From assembly GCF_900104135.1 (NCBI RefSeq), contig NZ_FNIV01000001.1:434001-498000 (forward strand): a DNA stretch of 64,000 bases. Direction: 5' to 3'. Shown one piece after another: positions 43,402 through 53,907 of the stretch. The notes under the pieces are model-generated. The model searched no databases, was not told where the DNA came from, and saw only the letters and a list, made by a program, of their open reading frames with translations. The stretch is from Halomonas shengliensis (GTDB lineage: Bacteria; Pseudomonadota; Gammaproteobacteria; Pseudomonadales; Halomonadaceae). The translations under genes were made by a program, and so were the position numbers. Position 1 is the first letter of the stretch. The number at the start of each line of letters is the position of its first letter.

Positions 43402-43499
43402 GCCGGCTCGCCGGCCCGGGACCTGCCCGCCCCCGGGCGGGAACACTGCCATACCCTCAACAACAACGCACAAAGGCCGCATGCGGCCGGGAGACCAAG

Positions 43500-44573
43500 A
43501 TGAAACGTAACTTCAGCCTCGCCCCCCACGCGATGACCCGCCTGAGCCGTGGGGTGGCCCTGGGTGGCCTGTTCACCGCCGGGCTGGCCATGTCGGCAAG
43601 TGCCCAGGCGCTGACCGTCATCTCCTTCGGCGGCGCCTCGGGTGACGCCATGGACAAGGCCTACTATGGCCCCTTCCAGGAGAGCACCGGCGTCGAGCTG
43701 ACCCCGGGGGACTACAACGGCGAGCTGTCCCGGATACGGGCGATGGTGGAGACCGGCAACGTCAGCTGGGACCTGGTGGAGATGGAGTCTCCCGAGCTGG
43801 CGCGCGGCTGCTTCGAGGGGCTCTTCGAACCCATCGACTGGGAACGCCTGGGGCTGGGAGATGCCTTGATCGACTCGGCCTACAACGACTGCGGGGTGGG
43901 CACCTTCGTGTGGTCGACGGTGCTGGCCTACAACGCCGACGAGCTCGAGGCGGCACCGAGCTCCTGGGAGGACTTCTGGGACGTCGAGGCGTTCCCCGGC
44001 AAGCGTGGCCTCAGGCGCGGCGCCAAGTACACCCTGGAGTTCGCCCTGCTCGCCGACGGCGTGCCGGCCGATGAGGTCTACGAGGTGCTGGCCACCGACG
44101 AGGGGGTGGATCGCGCCTTCGCCAAGCTCGACGAGATCAAGGAACACATCCAGTGGTGGGAGGCGGGCGCCCAGCCGCCGCAGTGGCTGGTCGCCGGCGA
44201 CGTGGTGATGACCTCCTCCTACAACGGCCGCATCGCCGCCGCCCAGGAGGAGGGCAACGCCCTGGATATCGTCTGGCAGGGCAGCATCTACGACCTGGAC
44301 TACTGGGCCATCGTCGCCGGCAGCGACTATGTCGACGAGGCCTACCGCTTCATCGAGTTCGCCAGCCAGCCGGAGAACCAGGCGGTCTACTCCAGCGAGA
44401 TCCCCTACGGCCCGGTCCATCCCGATGCCATCGCCCAACTGGACGAGGAGCAGGCGCGACGCATGCCCACCCACGAGGAGAACCTCGCCGGTGCCCTGGC
44501 CATGGATACCGCCTTCTGGGTCAGCTACGGCGAGGAGCTGGAGCAGCGCTTCAACGCCTGGGCCGCCCAGTAA
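43500..44573 (+). CDS. potD: periplasmic substrate-binding protein (PotD-like)
   Basis: 357 residues with a signal peptide (LGGLFTAGLAMSASAQA, cleavage near residue 36). The mature lobes resemble the spermidine/putrescine-binding group: LTVISFGGASGDAMDKAYYG, DYNGELSRIRAMVETGNVSWDLVEME and YNGRIAAAQEEGN. The presence of several acidic and Trp residues (WDLVEME, WWEAG) fits amine binding, but the ligand cannot be fixed. Start ATG at 43500 follows GGGAGACC. A small hairpin follows before the permease gene. Confidence 0.88.
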   Translation: MKRNFSLAPHAMTRLSRGVALGGLFTAGLAMSASAQALTVISFGGASGDAMDKAYYGPFQESTGVELTPGDYNGELSRIRAMVETGNVSWDLVEMESPELARGCFEGLFEPIDWERLGLGDALIDSAYNDCGVGTFVWSTVLAYNADELEAAPSSWEDFWDVEAFPGKRGLRRGAKYTLEFALLADGVPADEVYEVLATDEGVDRAFAKLDEIKEHIQWWEAGAQPPQWLVAGDVVMTSSYNGRIAAAQEEGNALDIVWQGSIYDLDYWAIVAGSDYVDEAYRFIEFASQPENQAVYSSEIPYGPVHPDAIAQLDEEQARRMPTHEENLAGALAMDTAFWVSYGEELEQRFNAWAAQ

Positions 44574-44583
44574 CCCGATGAAG

Positions 44584-44602
44584 GGCGGCGCCTCGGCGCC
44601 GT
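44584..44602 (+). terminator. intercistronic hairpin after potD
   Basis: CGGCGCC / GGCGCCG stem with a TC loop in the 78-bp potD-potB gap. It has no T run and probably stabilises the abundant potD mRNA end rather than stopping transcription. Confidence 0.45.
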
Positions 44603-44651
44603 CCTCTCCTCTTGCGACTCGCACGACCGGATTCCGGCGGCTGGAGATGCC

Positions 44652-45896
44652 ATGGCTTCCACACTCGACCCCGGTGCCCCAGCGGCCCAGGGGAACCTGA
44701 AGGCGCGGCTGCGGCGAGCCGAGCGCCTGCGCAAGCTCAAGGCGGTCGGCCTGGTGGCGCCGCTGGCGCTGTTCCTGGTCATCGTCTTCGTGCTGCCCAT
44801 CGGTAGCATGCTGCTCAACAGCGTCGACAACGGCTCCCTGCGCCAGGTCATGCCTGCCACCGCGGCGTCGCTCCAGGAGTGGGACGGCGAGGGGCTGCCC
44901 GAGGCCGCCACTTTCGCCGCCTTCGCCGAGGAGTTGCGTGACTCCCGACGCGGGGGTGGGCTCGGCAGCGTTGGCCGGCGCCTCAACTACGAGGACTCCG
45001 GCTTCCGTGGGCTGCTGATGCGCACCCTGATGGGGCTCCCGCGCGAGAGCGACGACTGGCGCGCGACCCTGATCGACATCGATCCCGCCTGGGGGGAGGG
45101 CGTCACCTGGCGTCGGATCCAGGCGGCGGCACCCCCGCGCACCGACCGTTACCTGCTCGCCTCCGTGGACCTGGAGCGTGGCGCGGACGGCGAGATCCAG
45201 CGCGTTGATGCCGACAGCCGCCTCTATCAGGCGGTCTTCCAGCGCACCCTGGTGATCGCCGGCGGGGTCACCCTGATCTGCCTGGCGCTGGGCTTCCCGC
45301 TGGCCTACCTGCTGGCGACGCTGCCGGCCAGGACCAGCAACCTGCTGATGATCCTGGTGCTGTTGCCGTTCTGGACCTCGCTGCTGGTGCGCACCGCGGC
45401 CTGGATCATCCTGCTGCAGTCCAACGGCCTGGCCAACCAGTCGCTGATGGCGCTGGGGCTGGTCGAGTCGCCGCTGCAGCTGGTCTTCAACCGCATCGGC
45501 GTCTTCTTCGCCATGGTGCACATCCTGCTGCCCTTCATGGTGCTGCCGCTCTACAGCGTGATGAAAGGCATCTCGCCGAGCTACCAGCGCGCCGCCGTGT
45601 CGCTGGGCGCGCACCCCTTCGCCGCCTTCTGGCAGGTCTATGTGCCCCAGACCGTCTCTGGGGTGGCGGCCGGCACCATCCTGGTGTTCATCATGGCGTT
45701 GGGCTACTACATCACCCCGGCGCTGGTGGGCGGGCCCGCCGACCAGATGGTCAGCTACTACGTGGCCTACTACACCAACACCACCAACAACTGGGGCATG
45801 GCCGCGGCGCTGGGCAGCATCCTGCTGGCGGTGACGCTGCTGCTCTACCTGGTTTACCACCGCCTGGTGAACCGCAAGCAGATGATCGGGAGCTGA
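44652..45896 (+). CDS. potB: ABC transporter permease (PotB-like)
   Basis: 414 residues, longer than usual because of an insertion of about 100 residues between the first and second membrane helices (roughly 60-180). The rest has six membrane segments and the EAA-type loop that docks the ATPase: RAAVSLGAHPFAAFWQVYVP. Closely followed by potC (3 bp after its stop). Confidence 0.9.
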   Translation: MASTLDPGAPAAQGNLKARLRRAERLRKLKAVGLVAPLALFLVIVFVLPIGSMLLNSVDNGSLRQVMPATAASLQEWDGEGLPEAATFAAFAEELRDSRRGGGLGSVGRRLNYEDSGFRGLLMRTLMGLPRESDDWRATLIDIDPAWGEGVTWRRIQAAAPPRTDRYLLASVDLERGADGEIQRVDADSRLYQAVFQRTLVIAGGVTLICLALGFPLAYLLATLPARTSNLLMILVLLPFWTSLLVRTAAWIILLQSNGLANQSLMALGLVESPLQLVFNRIGVFFAMVHILLPFMVLPLYSVMKGISPSYQRAAVSLGAHPFAAFWQVYVPQTVSGVAAGTILVFIMALGYYITPALVGGPADQMVSYYVAYYTNTTNNWGMAAALGSILLAVTLLLYLVYHRLVNRKQMIGS

Positions 45897-45899
45897 GCC

Positions 45900-46727
45900 A
45901 TGGCCTTGCCACCCTATGCGTCACCGCTCGAGCGTGTCTGGTTCTGGGTGTTCCGCACCTTCTGCGGCCTGGTGCTGCTGTTCCTGATCACGCCGGTGCT
46001 GGTGATCATCCCGCTCTCCTTCAGCAGCGGCTCCTTCCTTACCTACCCGCTGCCGGGGTTCTCGCTGCGCTGGTACCAGGAGATCTTCAGCGCCGGCCCC
46101 TGGCTCGACTCGCTGAAGAACAGCCTGATCGTGGCGCCGCTCGCCACCCTGCTGGCCATGGCCTTCGGCACCCTCGCCGCGGTCGGGCTCAACCGTGCCG
46201 AGTTCCCCGGCAAGGGGCTCATCCTGGCGCTGCTGATCTCGCCCATGGTGGTGCCGCTGGTGATCGTGGCGGTGGGCATGTACTTCTTCTTCGCCGAGGT
46301 GGGCCTGCTCAACTCCTACACCGGCCTGGTGCTGGCCCACACGGTGCTCGGGGTGCCCTTCGTGGTGATCACCGTCAACGCCACCCTGCAGGGGTTCGAC
46401 TTCAACCAGATGCGGGCCGGGGCGAGCCTCGGGGCGAACCCGACGCGGGTCTTCTTCGACATCGTGCTGCCCCAGATCCTGCCGGGGGTGGTCTCGGGGG
46501 GGCTCTTCGCCTTCGCCACCTCCTTCGACGAGGTGGTGGTGGCGCTGTTCATCGCCAGCCCCACCGAGCGGACGCTGCCGATCCAGATGTTCTCGGGCAT
46601 CCGCGAGAACATCAGTCCCGCCATCGCCGCCATGGCCACGGTGCTGATCCTGCTCTCGACCCTGCTGCTGGTGACCATGGAGCTGCTGCGCCGGCGCGGC
46701 GAGCGCCTCAAGGGAAGCGTCGAGTGA
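45900..46727 (+). CDS. potC: ABC transporter permease (PotC-like)
   Basis: 275 residues with six membrane helices and the coupling loop MRAGASLGANPTRVFFDIVLP. Conserved start region SLSFSSGSFLTYPL is typical of PotC (periplasmic loop). Forms the heterodimeric channel with the PotB-like subunit. It ends the transporter operon. Confidence 0.91.
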   Translation: MALPPYASPLERVWFWVFRTFCGLVLLFLITPVLVIIPLSFSSGSFLTYPLPGFSLRWYQEIFSAGPWLDSLKNSLIVAPLATLLAMAFGTLAAVGLNRAEFPGKGLILALLISPMVVPLVIVAVGMYFFFAEVGLLNSYTGLVLAHTVLGVPFVVITVNATLQGFDFNQMRAGASLGANPTRVFFDIVLPQILPGVVSGGLFAFATSFDEVVVALFIASPTERTLPIQMFSGIRENISPAIAAMATVLILLSTLLLVTMELLRRRGERLKGSVE

Positions 46728-46801
46728 GCGAGCTCGGCCAAGAGGTAGTCCGCCCCGCCCTGTCCGGCGGGAGTGGCGCTTCGCGTCGCTGAGGCGCCGG
46801 C

Positions 46802-48963
46802 TCAGTCGCCCTGGGCGGCCTGGATGGCGGTCAGCGCGATGGTGTAGACGATGTCGTCGACCAGCGCGCCGCGGGAGAGGTCGTTCACCGGCTGTTTGAG
46901 GCCCTGCAGCATGGGGCCGACGCTGACCACGTGGGCGCTGCGCTGCACCGCCTTGTAGGTGGTGTTGCCGGTGTTGAGGTCGGGGAACACGAACACCGTG
47001 GCGCGGCCGGCCACCGGGGAGTCGGGCGCCTTCTGGCGGCCCACGCTCTCGATGGCGGCGGCGTCGTACTGCAGCGGCCCGTCGATGCACAGCTCCGGCG
47101 CGCGTTCGCGGGCCAGGCGCGTGGCCTGGCGCACCTTCTCGACGTCGGCGCCGGAGCCGGATTCGCCGGTGGAGTAGCTGATCATCGCCACCCGCGGCTC
47201 GATGCCGAAGGCCGCCGCCGAGCGGGCGCTCTGGATGGCGATCTCGGCCAGGGTCTCGGCGTCGGGGTCGGGGTTCACGGCGCAGTCGCCGTAGACCACC
47301 ACCTGCTCGGGCAGCAGCATGAAGAAGATCGACGACACCTGGCGGTAGTCCGGCGAGGTCTTGATCAGCTGGAAGGCGGGCCGCACGGTGTTGGCGGTGG
47401 TGTGCACGGCGCCCGAGACCAGGCCGTCGACCTCGCCCTCGGCGAGCATCATGGTGCCCAGCACCACGTTGTCCTGCAGCTGGTCCTCGGCGGTGATCGC
47501 GTTCAGCTTGCCGCGCCGGCGCTCCACCATGGGTGCCACGTAGCGGCTGCGGATGCCTTCCGGGTCGAGGATCTCGAGTCCCTCCGGCAGCTCGATGCCG
47601 CGGCTTCTGGCCACCTCCTCGATCGCCTCGCGGCGGCCCAGCAGCACGCAGCGGGCGATGCCGCGGCGCTGGCAGATCGCCGCGGCTTCCACGGTACGTG
47701 GCTCATCGCCCTCCGGCAGCACGATGCGCCGCTCGGCCTGCTGGGCCAGGTGCACCAGCTGGTGGCGGAAGGCGGCGGGGGAGAGACGCCGCGGGTAGCC
47801 GCGGCTCAGGGTCTCCTTGAGCCACGGCAGGTCGAGGTGGCCGGCGACGAAGCGGGTCACCTGCTCGGCGCGCTCGGCGTCGTCGATGGGGATGTCGTTG
47901 GCCATGCGGTCGAGGCGCTTGGCGGTGACGAAGCTGTCCGACTCCACCGCCAGCACCGGCAGGCCGCTGCGCAGCGCCGGGCGGCAGATCTCCACCATCG
48001 CCTCGCCGGGCTGCTCGCCGTGGGTGAGCAGCACCCCGGCCAGGGGCACGCCGTTCATGGTGGCGAGCGCCGCGGCCAGCAGGATGTCGTCGCGATCGCC
48101 CGGCGAGACGATCAGCCGCCCCGGCTTGAACACGTGCAGCGCCCGGGAGGCGCTGCGCGCACACAGGCTGGTGCCCATCACCCGGCGGGTCGCGGCCTCG
48201 CCCTCATGCAGGAACTCGGCGCCCAGGGCGCGGGCCACGTCGAGCACCCGCGGGGCGGAGAGCGCGTCGTGCCAGGGCACCGCGCCGATCAGGCGGAACT
48301 GCTGGCCGTCCAGGGCCGGCAGGTAGCGGCGCAGGGTGTCGGCCAGGGCGCCGTTGGTGCTCGCCGCCAGCGCCGGCGCCGAGAGCGAGGCTGCCGCATC
48401 GCCCTCCGGCAGCGGGCGCACCCGCATCAGGATGCAGCCCAGGGTGCGCGTGGAGCGCACGCCGTCGAAGGGCTGGGCGTGCAGGTCGAGCTGCTCGGCC
48501 AGCTGGCGCGGGTCGTCGAGATTGCCGTCGGCCACCAGGATCACCCGGGCGTCCAGGGCGCGGGCCAGCTCGGCGTTGAGCTGGCCGGCGTAGCTGCTCT
48601 GGGGGCTCGCCACCAGCCCCTCCACCACGACCAGGTCGGGGCCGGCCTCGGGGTCGTCGCCCATCGCCTGGGCGTGACGCGCCACCGCTTCCTCCATCAG
48701 CTCGTCGACGCGGTCGTCGCGCAGCAGACGCTCCAGGCGCGCCTGGGGCAGCGGCTCGGGGGGCGTGAGCCCCAGGGTGGTGCGTGCCAGGGCGGTGGAG
48801 CGGTCCGGCCCCGGGCCGTTGAGCTCGTCCTGGCGGAAGGGGCGCAGGAAGCCTGCCTTCAGGCCCAAGGTGTCCAGGGCGCGGATCAGGCCCAGGCAGG
48901 CGGAGGTGAGGCCGACGCCGGTGCCGGTGGGCACCAGCAGCAGCGTACGCGGGTCGGGACGGC

Positions 48964-48967
<4 letters not shown>
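46802..48967 (-). CDS. pta: phosphate acetyltransferase (long form)
   Basis: 721 residues. The N-terminal half is the P-loop-like AAA/DRTGG domain ([21 protein letters not shown], with DRTGG-type segment in the middle). The C-terminal half (from about 390) is the catalytic PTA_PTB domain: [37 protein letters not shown] and [14 protein letters not shown]. It converts acetyl-CoA plus phosphate to acetyl phosphate. The ATG overlaps the ackA stop (ATGA). Length matches E. coli Pta (714). Confidence 0.95.
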
Positions 48968-50148
<1,181 letters not shown>

Positions 50149-50276
50149 CGCGGGGCCTCGTGGACGAAATGGGACCTTAGGCTAACATGGAGGTCCGGCG
50201 CGGGGGATGACGACGGCTTGATGCGCGTCATGCCTCCGGCCGAAGCTCCCGCACTCCCTCGACCGCAAGGACGCGC

Positions 50277-51188
50277 ATGACCCGACCCGCCCCCTTTCCC
50301 CGTCCGCTCGCCCTCGGCCTGATGGCCTGCCTGGCGACCCTGTTCGCCGCCAACCACGTCGCCGCCCGCGTCGCCTTCGACGACGGTGCCGGCCTGCTGC
50401 TGGCGATCCTGGTGCGCTCCGGCCTGGCCACCCTGGCGCTCGGCCTGCTGGTGCTCGTGCAGCGCAAGTCGCTGCGCCTGCCGTCCGGCAGCGGGCGCTG
50501 GCAGCTGGCGGTGGGGCTGCTGGTGACCCTGCAGAGCCTCTTCCTGTATTCGGCGGTGGCGCGCATCCCGGTGGTGGTGGCGCTGCTGCTGATGAACACC
50601 CTGCCGATCCAGCTGGCGCTGATCAGCTGGGCGATGGGCGGGCCGCGTCCCACGCCGCGGGCGGCGCTGATCATGGGGGTGATCCTGGTGGGGCTGGTAG
50701 TGGTGCTCGACCTGCCCGCCTGGCTCGCCGAGCCGGAGGCGCTGGGACCCGAGTGGTTCCTCGGCGTGGCGCTGGGGCTCGCCGCCGCCTTCGTGTTCGC
50801 CTGGGCGCTGTGGATCACCGAGCACCGCCTGGCCGAGGTGGGCAGCACCCTGCGCAGCCTCTTGACCATGCTCACCGTGCTGGTGGCCATGCTGGCCGCG
50901 GGAAGCGCCGGCCTGGTGCCCGGCGGCATGGCCCTGCCCGAAAGCACCGTGGGGCTCTGGGGGCTCGCCGCCCTGGGGCTCCTCTATGGCCTGGCCTTCT
51001 CGACGCTGTTCATCACGGTGCCGCGGCTCGACATGGCGCGCAACGCCCCGGCCATGAACATCGAGCCGGTGGCCGCGCTGGTGCTTGGCTACCTGGTGCT
51101 GGGTCAGGCGCTGACCCCGGTGCAGCTCCTCGGCGGCGGCATCGTGGTGGCAGGCGTCGTGGCGCTGGGGCTCTCGAGGCGGGCCTGA
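50277..51188 (+). CDS. EamA/DMT-family transporter
   Basis: 303 residues with ten predicted membrane helices in two EamA repeats. Each repeat includes the typical N-terminal ATLFAANHVAARVAFDDGAG-like and WFLGVALGLAAAFVFAWALW helices. Family members export amino acids and other metabolites; the substrate is unknown. AAGGA precedes the ATG. Confidence 0.87.
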   Translation: MTRPAPFPRPLALGLMACLATLFAANHVAARVAFDDGAGLLLAILVRSGLATLALGLLVLVQRKSLRLPSGSGRWQLAVGLLVTLQSLFLYSAVARIPVVVALLLMNTLPIQLALISWAMGGPRPTPRAALIMGVILVGLVVVLDLPAWLAEPEALGPEWFLGVALGLAAAFVFAWALWITEHRLAEVGSTLRSLLTMLTVLVAMLAAGSAGLVPGGMALPESTVGLWGLAALGLLYGLAFSTLFITVPRLDMARNAPAMNIEPVAALVLGYLVLGQALTPVQLLGGGIVVAGVVALGLSRRA

Positions 51189-51203
51189 AGGCGGCGAAGA
51201 GGC

Positions 51204-52073
51204 TCAGCCGACGCCGGCGATCACCCGCAGCGCCGCGGGCTCGACGCGCAGCGTCATCTCGCGGTGGTGGCCCAGGGACTCGCCGTCGGCGGTCACCCGG
51301 TGCCCGTGGGACATGGCGATGTGGCACGTCGTTGGCTGGCGCACCAGCACGCTGTCGTCGTCCTCGGGCGTATGGCCGCGCAGGCGGGTGATCACGAAGG
51401 TCAGCAGCAGTCGCCACCAGGGGCGCGGACGCACCGCCACCAGGGTCAGGCGGCCATCCCGGGGCGAGGCGCCGGGCACCCGTGAGCCGCCGCCGAAGAA
51501 GGCCCCCGAGGCGATGGCCAGCGACAGCCAGCGCTCCTCGAGGGGCTCGTCGTCGGCCTCCAGGCGCGCGTGGAAGCCGCGCAGCAGGCCGAGGTGACGC
51601 AGCTGGGGCAGCACGGCGGCGTAGCTGAAGCGCCCCAGCCAGCGCTTGAGGCGTGGCGATGCCTGGGTGGCCGGCAGGGTGCCGAGGCCCACGTGCACCA
51701 CGTTGAGGAACAGCCGATCATCGAGCCAGCCGACATCCAGCCGCGCCGTCGGCCCACGAGCCATCAGCGCGCAGAGGGCGTCGGGGTCCTCGGGCAGCGC
51801 CAGGTTGCGGGCGAAGTCGTTGGCGGTGCCGGAGGGGAGCACGCCGAGGATGGCGTCCCGTGCCAGGCAGACCCCGGCCACCCGGTTCACCGAACCGTCG
51901 CCGCCGGCCACCAGCACGGTGTCGCCGGGCGCAAGCTCCGCCTCCCACTTCTCGTCGGCGATATCGCGCACTTCCGGCGCCGCGATGCCGGCACGTGCCA
52001 GGCGGGGCCGCCAGAAGTCGGCGCCGCGGGCGCCGCCGCCGGCTCGGGTGTTGGCGATCAGCCAGTGACGCAT
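51204..52073 (-). CDS. diacylglycerol kinase family lipid kinase
   Basis: 289 residues. The ATP-binding GGDGSVN loop lies near residue 60, followed by ILGVLPSGTANDFARNL, the core DAGK_cat signature. The C-terminal domain has GAFFGGGSRVPGASPRDGRL. Such enzymes (YegS-like) phosphorylate diacylglycerol or related lipids. The start ending at 52073 is supported by GAGGA; an in-frame extension to 52205 reads into the neighbour's promoter region. Confidence 0.87.
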   Translation of the reverse strand: MRHWLIANTRAGGGARGADFWRPRLARAGIAAPEVRDIADEKWEAELAPGDTVLVAGGDGSVNRVAGVCLARDAILGVLPSGTANDFARNLALPEDPDALCALMARGPTARLDVGWLDDRLFLNVVHVGLGTLPATQASPRLKRWLGRFSYAAVLPQLRHLGLLRGFHARLEADDEPLEERWLSLAIASGAFFGGGSRVPGASPRDGRLTLVAVRPRPWWRLLLTFVITRLRGHTPEDDDSVLVRQPTTCHIAMSHGHRVTADGESLGHHREMTLRVEPAALRVIAGVG

Positions 52074-52250
52074 GCGGGGTCCTCGGTGGCGTGGAGGCAC
52101 CAGTATAGCCGGGCGGGAGAGGGTGGCGGGATGTCGCCGGGCGGCGACGGCGCGTAGCGCAAGGTTGCACATTTGTCCCTTGATCCTTGGTCGAATCGGG
52201 ACCACACTTCGGGGTGTTACAGAACGGTGTTCACTAACGAGGAGGATGCC

Positions 52251-52751
52251 ATGAAGACCCTGTCACTCGCCGCCATCACGACCGCCCTGTTCGCCGCCGG
52301 CATCACCGGCGCCCAGGCCCAGCAGCCCCCCTATCCCCAGGGCTATGTGGGCGGCGACGCCATGTTCTGGGAGCTCGACCACGACGGTCCCGCCGATAGT
52401 CGCGACGGCACCGGCCTGCGCGTGAACGGCGGGCTGAAGTTCAACGACTACTTCGCCGTGGAGGGCCACCTCGGCGGCGGCGGCTCCGACGGCGGCGTGG
52501 AGCTGGACTCCCTGGCCGGCCTCTATGCCAAGGGGATCCTGCCGATCTCCCGGGAGTTCCGCCTCTATGGCCTGGCCGGCATGACCGACGTCGACTTCGA
52601 CGTGGACAGCGAATCCGGCTTCTCCTACGGCGCCGGCGCCGAGTTCGACGTGGCCCCCAACCTCTCGCTGGGCGCGGACTACATGCGCTACCTCGATGAG
52701 GACCAGTACGACTTCGACGCCGCCAGCGTCGGCGTGCGCTATCGCTTCTGA
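52251..52751 (+). CDS. small outer-membrane beta-barrel protein (OmpA/OprF N-domain type)
   Basis: 166 residues. A signal peptide (LAAITTALFAAGITGAQA) ends near residue 23. The mature protein has eight amphipathic beta strands ending in GVRYRF, with C-terminal Phe as in outer-membrane proteins. FNDYFAVEGHLGGGGSDGGV and LYGLAGMTDVDFDV resemble the porin family OMP_b-brl domain. No peptidoglycan-binding domain. The start at 52251 has GGAGGA just upstream. An in-frame upstream ATG at 52173 would encode a non-signal sequence and is rejected. Confidence 0.83.
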   Translation: MKTLSLAAITTALFAAGITGAQAQQPPYPQGYVGGDAMFWELDHDGPADSRDGTGLRVNGGLKFNDYFAVEGHLGGGGSDGGVELDSLAGLYAKGILPISREFRLYGLAGMTDVDFDVDSESGFSYGAGAEFDVAPNLSLGADYMRYLDEDQYDFDAASVGVRYRF

Positions 52752-52776
52752 CCCCGCCTCCCGAGGCCTGTGACCC

Positions 52777-52807
52777 GGCGCCCCGAGGCTCTTCGCCTCG
52801 GGGCGCC
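52777..52807 (+). terminator. terminator after outer-membrane protein gene
   Basis: Perfect 13-bp stem (GGCGCCCCGAGGC and GCCTCGGGGCGCC) with a 5-nt loop TCTTC, then TTGCGTTGG. The short T content makes it moderate, but the stem is very strong. Confidence 0.7.
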
Positions 52808-52986
52808 TTGCGTTGGTGCAGCCGTGCATCGTCATGGTGCAACCGCGGGGCGTCGCCGCGCGGTCCTCCGCGGCCTGCGTTGCCGATCCGCCCGCAACGG
52901 CAGGCTGGCACGCCCTGTGCGAGCTGGCATGTCCTGTGCATCAGCAGTGAGGGGCATGTGCCCCAGTCGACCGCCCGGGAGCTGTC

Positions 52987-53907
52987 ATGACCGATCTACG
53001 CCCCACGCCGGATGCCGGCCGCGATGCGGCCCTGACGCCGCGACTGCTGTTCAGCGACCTGGACGGTTCGCTGCTCGATCACCACCGCTATGACTGGTCT
53101 CCCGCCCGGTCCTGGCTGGCGCGCCTGCGGCGGCTGGGGGTGCCGGTGATCCCGGTGACCAGCAAGACCCGCAGCGAAATCATGCCGCTGCGCCAGGCGA
53201 TGGAGCTGACCGAAACCCCGTTCGTCGCCGAGAACGGCGCCGTGGTCGGCCTGCCACCGGCCTGGTGCCATGCGCGCATCGATCGCCCCGGCCCCGATGG
53301 CCTGGCGATCCGCACCCTGGGCATGGACATCGGCTTCATCCGCAAGCGCCTGGCGGTGTGGCAGGCGCGGCTGGGCGTGACCTTCACCCCCATCAGCGCG
53401 ATGTCGCTGGACGAGCTGGTCGACTTCACCGGGCTCCCCGAGGCTGAGGCACGGCTGGCGCGGATGCGCGAGGGCAGCGAGCCGCTGGTGTGGGAGGACG
53501 ACGAGGCCGCGCTCGAGGCGCTGCGCGCGGGGCTGGCCGGCGACGGCCTGCGGCTGGTACGCGGCGGCCGCTTCTGGCATGCCACCGGCGAGGCCCACAA
53601 GGGCAGCGCCGTGGCCTGGCTGGTGGAGCGCTTCCAGGCGTTGCGCGGCCGCCGTCCGCTGACCCTGGCGCTGGGCGACGGTCCCAACGACATCCCCATG
53701 CTCGAGGCGGTGGACCAGGCGGTGGTGATCCGCGGCTGCCATGGCCTGGTGGTCGAGCCCGACCAGCCGGCGCTCTACCGCAGCGCGGCGACCGGTCCCA
53801 CCGGCTGGGCCGAGGGGGTGGCCCACTGGTGGGGGCGAGCCGAGCGCCGGCCAGTGCCGGCGGTGAGGCACGCCGGCGATGACGGGGCCAGGAGGGCGAT
53901 GGCATGA
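52987..53907 (+). CDS. glucosyl-/mannosyl-3-phosphoglycerate phosphatase (HAD family)
   Basis: 306 residues of the HAD-IIB family. LLFSDLDGSLLDHHRYDW holds the nucleophile Asp and acid/base Asp, PVTSKTRSE is motif II, and LALGDGPNDIPMLEAVD carries motifs III/IV. These residues match the phosphatases acting on glucosyl- or mannosyl-3-phosphoglycerate. With the downstream synthase (4-bp ATGA overlap) it makes glucosylglycerate, a compatible solute in salt-tolerant bacteria. GGGAG precedes the ATG. Confidence 0.88.
   Translation: MTDLRPTPDAGRDAALTPRLLFSDLDGSLLDHHRYDWSPARSWLARLRRLGVPVIPVTSKTRSEIMPLRQAMELTETPFVAENGAVVGLPPAWCHARIDRPGPDGLAIRTLGMDIGFIRKRLAVWQARLGVTFTPISAMSLDELVDFTGLPEAEARLARMREGSEPLVWEDDEAALEALRAGLAGDGLRLVRGGRFWHATGEAHKGSAVAWLVERFQALRGRRPLTLALGDGPNDIPMLEAVDQAVVIRGCHGLVVEPDQPALYRSAATGPTGWAEGVAHWWGRAERRPVPAVRHAGDDGARRAMA

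Noticed and set aside
43242-45860. 872-residue open frame on the minus strand
   Set aside because: It runs antisense across potA, potD and potB. It is rich in His/Gln/Arg low-complexity sequence, as expected for a shadow frame in very GC-rich DNA.
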